Assembly (NCBI RefSeq): GCF_902459465.1
Contig: NC_047071.1
Span: 9,564,002-9,628,001, forward strand
DNA length: 64,000 nucleotides
Reading direction: 5' to 3'
From: Asterias rubens
Lineage: Eukaryota; Echinodermata; Asteroidea; Forcipulatida; Asteriidae
Shown here: positions 57,301 to 64,000 of the stretch, piece after piece
Numbering within the stretch: position 1 is the stretch's first letter
Layout: every line of letters starts with the position of its first letter
Made by a program: the position numbers and the translations under genes
The notes under the pieces: model-generated
Told to the model about the DNA's origin: nothing
Database searches by the model: none
The model's input: the letters and a program-made list of their open reading frames with translations, nothing else

Positions 57301-60300
57301 CATCAATTGTCAATTGTCCCCAATTTGCAGAGCCCATCACATATGGCTGTTACCCATAAATCTATCAGGTTATTACATGTACATGTACGTCCTAACACCA
57401 TGCAAAGCTTCAAACCTCTGTACACACGGCATTACCCTTTTCTTACCATTCCGTTGTCTGACATTCACAAATCCAGATACATCAGAGCTGCTGGAGGAAA
57501 CGGTAGACACTGCATCATCATCCAGCCTCCTTGGTCTCCTTATCAGCTCAAAACCATCATCACTCAAGCCATTGCTGTGGCGTCTCGATGGCCTAGGAAG
57601 GTCAAATCTATCTGGGGGCAGATTCAGCGGCTGGTCAGGAGGCCATGCCCCGAAGCTGGAGTTATTATGCACTTCTGCAGGCAGATGGAACGGCTGGATA
57701 GGTACCAATGGACCGTCCAAGGGCCAGATGTTTAACACTCGAACAGGTGCGGGTGAACTGATGTTCAGTCCAAGACGTGGCGATGGCAGTGGTGGGGACT
57801 GCTGATCAGGGATGAGATTGTATGTCTCATCTTGACTGACAGAGCGATCCTCGTTGTAGTTTTGTGGTTTGTCAATTGGTCTTGGGGATGAGCGACTTGT
57901 GATGGGTTGCTCGACATTCTGTAGAGAGAAAAATGATGTTGATATTGCATAGCTCTTCCTTGGGGCTTTTCTCAAACCTCGGCTTAGGCTCCAGCTCAGG
58001 CTCTGCATGCTGATCAGCAATACGCGCTGAAAATGCAGGTTAAGGCCGAGCTGCGTACACAGCGCACGGAGCCTAAGCCTGAGCCGGAGCCCAAGCCGTG
58101 GTTTGAGAAAGGCCCCTGGGGGAGGGGGATTCAAACCTTCCCCCTTTGCATTGTACTGACAGTGCCTAAAACACATAGCTGTGTAAGCGTAAAAAACAAA
58201 AACAACGACATTCTTCATCCTGATGCAAAATTAACATCTATCAAACCATTGCTGGTACCAGGAAGTACTGGAAGTATTAACTCGACATGTTTTATACTGA
58301 GTTTGAAATACCTTTAATCAGGACCTTTCTGTCTAAACTTGTGGTAAAAATTTACTAAACTTGCTTTCCCAATACTTCCTTTAGAGAGCATTCTCATTTG
58401 TCCGAAACAAATACTGTCCCACCCCAATCCATTGCATATTCCCCAAAAAACTACATAAACCAATAGTGCATTTGTTACTATCATTATCACTAGTGTAAAG
58501 CGCATTGATATATTTTTGTATAAAATACTCTATATAAGAACAAATTAATTACATGAAACTAACGTCCGTCGATATATCGAAAATACTCAAAAACTCGATA
58601 TTTTTTTGACATCGAAATCGCCGATGTCACTTTTATAATCATATTGTAATATCGGATTTTCGATATATATCGAAAAATTTCGATGTTTTGAAAATTTCGA
58701 AGTTCCTAAATGATATCGAAAATACCAAAAGAGTGTCCGATTATTTAAAAGAAATCTGTGTTTGAGTATTAGAAAAGCCGTCGTCGTTATGTAGTTTCAT
58801 CATTTTGAGTTGCCCTATTAAATAAAATACGTTTTACAAGCAAGTATGTCTGCATGTTCTTTGTGTTTTCGCCATCAGCCGCCGGCCCGCCGCAGAAGTT
58901 CACGACCCCGCGGCGAGCGCACGGTAAAACCTCAAAAGAAACCGCCGCTGCTGCCCTAGCCTATCGGCTGTATAAGATGCAACTTCCCATTGTGCATGTG
59001 ATCAAAATCAATGCGTCTTCATCACAGCATTATTGACTTTGCAAAAATACCCCGCAAAAACTTCCCCGAATCAACAAGACAAAACAAAACAAGGAAGAAA
59101 ACAATCTTACAATAATCTTTCTATCAATCCAAGGTATCGTAATGGCGTCATTTTGGTCAAATAAAGCCTACACGTTGTGTTGTTTTCGGTGAACAAGCTA
59201 ACATTTCCGAGGAACTATATGCTTCGCAGACCACGCTGTCGGCGGCTATTGCGTGCGTACCAGCGAAGACTATGCTGTTGTACGGTTTAAGCGTGCACAC
59301 CAGCGTGTATGGTTATTGCAATTCGGGGGGAAAACCCGTTTGCCCAAGCATGCGCAGACACATGCAGTCTTTGGTCAAGGCGGTATCGCGTGATGCACTG
59401 CGTTATTTCGACAATAGAGGGCGTTCTAGCATTCAATGTTTCTTGCCTTGGTTATAGAATGCAAAGTAAAAAGACTACGAGCCTTTATTGGAGACTATGT
59501 GACTGCATGCTGCGTGCGTTGTATATTGTGATCGCTGAGTGGTAGGTCTGTGTTTTGCGGGACTTTCTAGTGATTTTTTTTCGATGATTATCTCAACCAT
59601 TTTCAACCGTAAAGGTAGTCCGCGCGCCCGTCGGACAACTTGATTGACACTTCTACGTCAATGCATCGGCAACTGACACCTTAATGTCGGCGAGTCACGC
59701 AGCTCACAAAGGCTCTGTGTCATTTTGAGACGGCCAATCATGGCCAATCACGAATCGAGAATTGTGGTGAGCGTTCACCAATTGGCCAAGCCAGCGGTAG
59801 CGGCGATCATACTTTGTTGTAAAACCAGAAATAATCGGGGCGGGACTACGCAATCTGAAATTGTTTGGACTACAAACAAGTTCGGGGGATCAGACAAAAA
59901 CAAGTTGAAATGTAACCCTATTAAACTGTCAGTCTATGGTATAAATATTTCTACCTCCATGAGTATACCAAGTGCTGTTTTTAGGCTTCCATCTTGCGCG
60001 CGGGAAATACTCGATATATCGAGTATACTCGATATTAATTTTTCGATATATCGATAATGGGAAAAAACCGACATCGACGGACGTTACATGAAACAAAACA
60101 AGTAAAAACATGCATGCTCTCACCATTTGTGATATTGGTCTGGCTCCTGCCACATCCATCTTGTTCTCCTCATCATCCTCAGCATTATGAATAGCATGGT
60201 TCACGATCTCGGACAGGGGTGGTATCATGTCCACCTCAATGCGTTCAAACTCGGACGAGTCAGATTCTTCACTTGGTGAGCTCACAGGAGACTGATCATT

Positions 60301-63300
60301 GTACAGAGGGTCTGCTACTGATGTGTTAGAAGAGAAAAAGGTATTACAGGTTGGAGACATTACATAGAACATGACTGTACTGAGTGTTGACAAATAGTTA
60401 ACCCTCCTACTCTTGATTACATTTGCCAGCGTGTTGACCAACCATTTTAAATAATTTGTGCCATGTCGTGGTCTAGTTCACCGGATCCAATCTCTGGTGT
60501 TGTCAGCAGCAGAGTATGGGTCCGATACCCAGTCATGACACATAACCATAGTTACTTCAAACAAAAGTTGATGAGATAGTGCTCTAGGCCCTACCAGCCA
60601 GGTTCCTTTTACAGTGGATGATACCCATGCCAATATCTTTACAGACTTTGAAGGGGGTAGCCATGTTTCAGTGTTTCAGAAGTAGGTGGCAACGTGTATG
60701 GAGGACGGAAAGTGGACATTTGCTTTTCTGGTATCAGAAATGCAGAAAAGCAGAGTTTTTGTCCTTTTCTACTTTTCTGCTACCAGAAAAGCAGATTGAA
60801 CGTTTTGTGAAAATGCATTTTCTACGTTTCTACTTTTCTGTTACCAGAAAAGCAGGTTTTACCTTTTCTCCTAATGCTGGCAGACGAAAAGTGGCCATTT
60901 GCATGTCTGCTACCAGAAAAGCAGATTTAACATTTTGTGAAAATGCCATTTTCTATTTCTTTGCTTTTCTGCCACCTGAAAAGCAGATTTTACTCTGGCG
61001 GACGAAAAGTGGCCGTTTGCTTTTCTGCTATCAGAATATTAGAAAAGCAGATTTAACGTTTTGTGAAAATGCAATTTTCTATTTCTCTGCTTTTCAGCCA
61101 CCTGAAAAGCAGATTTTACTTGGGCGGCCGAAAAGTGGCCATCTCCTTTTCTCCTTACAGATACCGGAAAATCATATTTTACCTATAGGTGGCCGAAAAG
61201 TGGCCATTTACTTTTTTCGTTCAAAGGACTGCCCGTGAATGTTTCAGTTTATTGAACAAGTCCAAACGTGTCACCTGTTTCATTTGACTCGGGAAACTGT
61301 ATGACTGACCGTGTTTTTTGTAAGGAAATAATCCTTGAAGTCTATTTTGGATGGTAGCCGTGAAATCTCCGCCAGAGTATTTCCTTTGAGATGCCGCGCC
61401 GCCTGCGCGGTCATCACAAAAGTAGGCCATACTTCTTCCAGTATCGACTGACTGACGTGATTGGTTCCCCAACACAAACACAGTTCGGCGTCGTGCATTG
61501 TGCGCATTTTTATGGTTCACGTTCACGGGCAGTCCTTTGAAAGCGAAAAAGCAAATGGCCACTTTTCGGCCACCTACTGCCTAGGTAAAATATAATTTTC
61601 CGGTCGGTATCTGAAAGAAGAAAAGGAGATGGCTACTTTTCGGCCGCCCAAGTAAAATCTGCTTTTCAGGTGGCTGAAAAGCAGAGAAATAGAAAACTGC
61701 ATTTTCACAAAACGTTCTGCTCTTCTACTATTCTGGTAGCAGGAAAGCAAATGACCACAGTTTCGGCCGCCAGAGTAAAATCTGTTTTTCAGGTGGCAGA
61801 AAAGCAGAGAAATAGAAAATTGCATTTTCACAAAACGTTAAATCTGCTTTGCTACTATTCTGGTAGCAGAAAAGCAAATGACCTCTTTTTGTCCGCAAGC
61901 ATTAGGAGAAAAATTAAAACATGCTTTTCTGGTAACAGAAAATTAGAAACGTAGAAAATGCAATTTCACAAAACGTTCAATCTGCTTTTCAGGTAGCAGA
62001 AACGTAGAAAAGGAGAAAATTTCTCATATAGAAAACATAAAATCTGCTTTTCTGCTATTCCGATACCAGAAAAGCAGATGGCCACTTTCCGTCCTCCATA
62101 CAACGTGCTCTGGTGGCAGTTGATTTGGGTCAATAGCCCAAATAAGTTAAGTGTAGCACTCTCACCTTGAAGGGCTGCCCATAGCAATGTCTCATTAAAA
62201 TAAAATTAATAGAAAAACTACTTAAAAAATGCTGCAAGTGCGGTGGCATAACTGTATACGGGCACAGAATAACTGTGTAGATGAATTCAACATACCAAGA
62301 TATTCAAGAAGCTAGCTTAGTATTACAGTCAATCCTTCATTCAATGACAACGAAAGGACAGACAGGGGAACATTTTGACTATACATAATTTAAATTCAAC
62401 TAACCTGATTGAGAAACCAAAATTTCCGAATCTGCCTTATCTTTCTCCCTTGTCTCGTCACCCAACCATCCATACTTCATCAGCGTTTCCGCCTTCATCA
62501 GTTGGTCTCCACCACTAAATGGCAAGGAGATCACCTCAATGCTGTCTACCGATATGGTGTCGGATGCGAGGCTAGATGGACCCTCTTCATCCGGGATAAC
62601 TTCAGTCGCAGCATCAATCTCTCCATCAGACATAATCACCGAATGATGAGCAACTTCAATTTGCTCATCGCCAGCTGGCTCAAGATGGTTTCCCGAACTG
62701 TTAAGGTCACCAGTTGAGGATAACAGGGCAGGGGACTCTGAGCCGACAAGCGTTGAGTCTGAGGATACCAAAGTCTCAAGATCAGGTATCTGGCTGCTTG
62801 GGGCACTCGGGTTGTTTTCGGATTCATCAAGAGCTGGTGTAAGCTGAAACGGCATTGTGGTGTATGAAGATGAAGCTAAGCCTTCAGCATTGAGGCAAGC
62901 GGTAGCCTCAAGATTCTCAACCTGGCTTGCTCCGCCCACGTGGGCTCTGAAGTTAGCAGGGAGGCTTGATGCTGCACTGGGTCTCACGCCCTCGCTTGGT
63001 ACGACGTTGATGGCGCTGCTGCTCCTGCTGGTGTGATGATACTGAACTCTGTCCTCTCTAAGATCAACAAAGTCTGATGAGGAGCCTGATCCAGAGGAAT
63101 CATCAGAATCCTGAAAGAGATCACGCAGAAATTTACAGAAATACGGTATGTAAAAAGGGTCAATAATATTTTGAAGTGACGTGGCTGAGCGGTTAAGAGC
63201 ACCGAATTCAAACTCTGGTGTTTCTGATCACCAGAGTGTGGGTTCGAATCCCGAGCCATGACACTGTCTTCGTCCTTTAGATGGGACGTTAAGCCGTTGG

Positions 63301-63729
63301 TCACATGTGTTGTGTACATGTAAGTTCAAATTAATGCCTTTATAGTTTATACAAAAATTCACATTCTTTTTCCCAAGTCCACTTTAATATACTTGCTGCC
63401 TTCAATGCCTCTTTTTTGTGGATGGCTGTGTCATCTTTGCATGTTATTCTTAAATGTAGGCCCCATTTTGTGTTATGTTTAATCGTACTTCATGTACTCA
63501 TAGGTCATTTTTTGCTGCTTTCGTATTTTATTCTTGTGTATTTCATTGTACTGTTGCATGCAGGGCCCCAATGGAGAACAGTTCACAAAACTGATGGGAT
63601 AACTTGGTTTAATAAGGCAATAAAAATAAATAAACACAATTAGAGAATTTGGAATACCTCAGTGCGTCCATGACCGTCTACAATAGTCCAGCCCTTAGGG
63701 GATTCCCCACCGTCACTTTCACAAGACAT
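50840..63729 (-). CDS. CCPG1/PBXIP1-like type II ER membrane protein, candidate ER-phagy receptor (6 exons)
   Basis: Joining (minus) 63729-63658, 63110-62405, 60314-60124, 57918-57447, 55997-55761 and 54321-50840 gives 1719 residues with consistent phases (0,1,0,1,1). The start MSCESDGGESPKGWTIVDG matches the N terminus of CCPG1, where W14 begins an ATG8-binding LIR. SDFVDL (36-41) resembles the FIP200-binding FIR. One membrane segment (about 537-558, LALGIGHFIG) matches the CCPG1 anchor (GFGHF type). The lumenal part has AW-x-x-VKN-(Y/T)-S repeats with sequons, a His-rich block (about 1250-1350), a four-Cys stretch near 1455-1490 and three NWYL-like C-terminal motifs. In vertebrates CCPG1 is a stress-induced ER-phagy receptor; PBXIP1 is its relative. 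This protein is over twice the length of human CCPG1, mostly through a longer lumenal region. The function is inferred by family. Confidence 0.85.
54351..54705. mobile_element. degenerate TTAAAGGCA-superfamily MITE (intron 5)
   Basis: It begins TTTAAAGGGAGGTAATGAAT and contains ACATCTCTCCAGTGCTCT inverted against GAGCACTGGAGAGATGTTGG. It starts 29 bases upstream (in gene sense) of exon 6. Confidence 0.55.
54947..55334. mobile_element. TTAAAGGCA-family MITE copy (intron 5)
   Basis: TTAAAGGCAGTGGACGCGTT and AGTGTCCGCTGCCTTTAA are intact ends; the internal hairpin is present. Confidence 0.75.
55761..55997 (-). CDS. CCPG1-like, exon 5: transmembrane exon
   Basis: The acceptor is CCTCACAG and the donor GTGAGT; residues 481-559. 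A juxtamembrane basic stretch (RKSGVRQYKHSRDEG) on the cytosolic side precedes LDWLVFMVLITGLALGIGHF, the only strong membrane segment of the protein. Confidence 0.88.
56080..56535 (+). mobile_element. tRNA-Leu-derived SINE, second tail type (intron 4)
   Basis: The head TCGTGGCCGAGCGGATAAGA with a CTCAAGC anticodon loop and degenerate B box GGTTGGAATCC matches the SINE at 36952. The tail differs: GACGCCCTTCGGATGTGAAA AGCGCTATAAA and an ATTATTATTATT end. Confidence 0.65.
56540..56740 (+). mobile_element. SINE type 2 copy (intron 4)
   Basis: CCGAGCAATCTTGGCAG then GGCTTGAAATCCCACC are degenerate promoter boxes; the body GACTCTGGGAAAGTGCTGAG follows a T-rich run at 56633-56655. Confidence 0.5.
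57447..57918 (-). CDS. CCPG1-like, exon 4: Pro-rich cytosolic exon with two LIR-like motifs
   Basis: The acceptor is CTCTCTACAG and the donor GTAAGA; residues 324-480. It is proline-rich and disordered in appearance. DDGFELI (F446) and SSSSSDVSGFVNV (F473) fit the aromatic-x-x-aliphatic LIR pattern with acidic/serine residues before them; ETYNLI (Y356) is a weaker match. Confidence 0.85.
57962..58116. mobile_element. 155-bp MITE just upstream of exon 4
   Basis: GGGGCTTTTCTCAAACC and inverted GGTTTGAGAAAGGCCCC ends bracket repeated GCTTAGGCTCC/GGAGCCTAAGC palindromes. It ends 44 nt before the exon 4 splice acceptor and adds an open but spurious extension to that frame. Confidence 0.65.
58560..60086. 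mobile_element. 1527-bp hAT-like element, 8-bp TSD CATGAAAC (intron 3)
   Basis: The ends TAACGTCCGTCGAT and ATCGACGGACGTTA are inverted, flanked by CATGAAAC on both sides (58552-58559, 60087-60094); 8-bp duplications typify hAT elements. Subterminal TCGATATATCGA-type palindromes cluster within about 120 bp of each end. There is no transposase frame. The GC-rich CCGCCGGCCCGCCGCAGAAG near 58878 is unlike its surroundings. Confidence 0.82.
60124..60314 (-). CDS. CCPG1-like, exon 3: acidic cytosolic exon
   Basis: The acceptor is TCAGTAG and the donor GTGAGA; residues 260-323. EESDSSEFERIEVDM (F282) is a LIR-like motif in a strongly acidic/serine context. HAIHNAEDDEENKMDV follows. Confidence 0.85.
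60462..60545 (+). mobile_element. degenerate tRNA-derived SINE head
   Basis: CCATGTCGTGGTCTAGTTCA CC, then CTCTGGTGTTGTCAGCAGCA and GGGTCCGATACCCAGTCATG, keep the layout of the SINE at 36952 with decayed A and B boxes. Confidence 0.5.
60697..62100. mobile_element. 1404-bp fold-back element, 7-bp TSD CAACGTG (intron 2)
   Basis: The whole element is a long imperfect palindrome. TATGGAGGACGGAAAGTGG at the left is inverted at the right end, flanked by CAACGTG (60690-60696, 62101-62107). Each arm repeats CTGCTTTTCTG(C/G)TA(C/T)CAGAAAAGCAG-type mini-palindromes and AAACGTTTTGTGAAAATGC-like units. A piece of this family is embedded at 6905-6980. Confidence 0.78.
62405..63110 (-). CDS. CCPG1-like, exon 2: N-terminal cytosolic domain
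   Basis: The acceptor is CTCTTTCAG and the donor GTTAGT; residues 25-259. It opens DSDDSSGSGSSSDFVDL, with SDFVDL resembling a FIR (and the LIR core FVDL). The remainder is acidic, Ser-rich and low-complexity, with hydrophobic patches such as SIEVISLPF and YGWLGDE. Confidence 0.87.
63178..63330 (+). mobile_element. tRNA-Leu-derived SINE, truncated (intron 1)
   Basis: The head GACGTGGCTGAGCGGTTAAG, TTCAAAC loop and perfect B box GGTTCGAATCC are the best preserved of the four copies; the body breaks off after GGACGTTAAGCCGTTGGTCA. Confidence 0.7.
63658..63729 (-). CDS. CCPG1-like, exon 1 with N-terminal LIR
   Basis: 24 codons, MSCESDGGESPKGWTIVDG then HGRTE, with donor GTATTC. GWTIV at 13-17 is the LIR-type motif, with its Trp at the same residue number as in human CCPG1. 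An acceptor-like CCTTGTTTAG about 34 nt upstream suggests a 5' UTR intron. Confidence 0.82.
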
Positions 63730-63819
63730 GTTTCAATCCTCGAAGCTATATTCACATTCTAAACAAGGAAATAAAAACAAAACAAAGTGTTCAAATTTAC
63801 TTTTGGCCTGTGTGTCACC

Positions 63820-64000
63820 TTAAAGGCAGTGGATAGTATTGGTAATTACTCAAAATATTTATTACCATAAAACCTTTCTTGGTGACAAGTAATGGGGAGA
63901 GGTTGATGGTATAAAACATTGTGAGAAACGGCTCCCTCTGAGTGCTATAGTTTTCCACGAATTTGATTTCGAGACCTCGGATTTAGAACTTGAGGTCTCG
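63820..64000. mobile_element. TTAAAGGCA-family MITE, cut by window end
   Basis: TTAAAGGCAGTGGATAGTAT left end, then family blocks as far as the central hairpin; the right half lies beyond the window. Confidence 0.7.

Noticed and set aside
57919-58218. Upstream continuation of the exon 4 frame of the CCPG1-like gene
   Set aside because: It crosses a good splice acceptor at 57919-57920 and reads through a 155-bp MITE, so it is intronic.
60618-61238. 206-codon plus-strand frame
   Set aside because: It is an open frame through the tandem AGAAAAGCAG units of a fold-back element; repeats in frame keep it open.

Overview
This is a eukaryotic window. Most of the sequence is AT-rich intergenic or intronic DNA filled with short inverted-repeat transposons and tRNA-derived SINEs, and protein genes are split by GT-AG introns. 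The gene content and the many copies of a hairpin MITE whose ends read TTAAAGGCA(C/G)TGGACAC point to a marine invertebrate deuterostome. An echinoderm, probably a sea star, is my inference; no marker gene proves it.

Layout. 1-1059 (minus) is the 3' part of a gene for a single-pass immunoglobulin-domain receptor with an ITAM-like cytoplasmic tail; it runs off the left edge. 1063-9594 is gene-free and holds nested inverted-repeat elements, including a Mutator-like MITE with a 9-bp target duplication and a fold-back element made of CGGCAC-type short repeats. 9595-12487 and 18838-23814 (plus) are two head-to-tail, four-exon SAM-dependent methyltransferase genes with identical intron phases, so they are a tandem duplication. 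23815-35091 is gene-poor and rich in MITEs. 35092-36063 (minus) is an intronless class A GPCR. 36064-50839 has no recognisable gene; it contains a near-perfect 3.9-kb palindrome (about 39671-43574) with 1.8-kb arms. 50840-63729 (minus) is a six-exon gene for a 1719-residue type II membrane protein that I identify as a CCPG1/PBXIP1-family protein, that is, a candidate invertebrate ER-phagy receptor.

The CCPG1-like gene is the most interesting item. Its N terminus has a LIR-type GWTIV at residues 13-17 and a FIR/LIR-like SDFVDL at 36-41. The same cytosolic region holds further acidic/serine-flanked F-x-x-I/V motifs (282, 446, 473). A single membrane segment (about 537-558) is followed by a roughly 1160-residue, sequon-rich, partly repetitive and His-rich lumenal domain. 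Its introns carry a hAT-like element with an exact 8-bp target duplication, a 1.4-kb fold-back element with a 7-bp target duplication, and several SINEs.

No functional link among the genes is evident. Exon boundaries were placed by hand from splice-site motifs and reading-frame continuity, without transcript data. Repeat family names are inferred from target-site length and terminal repeats only.
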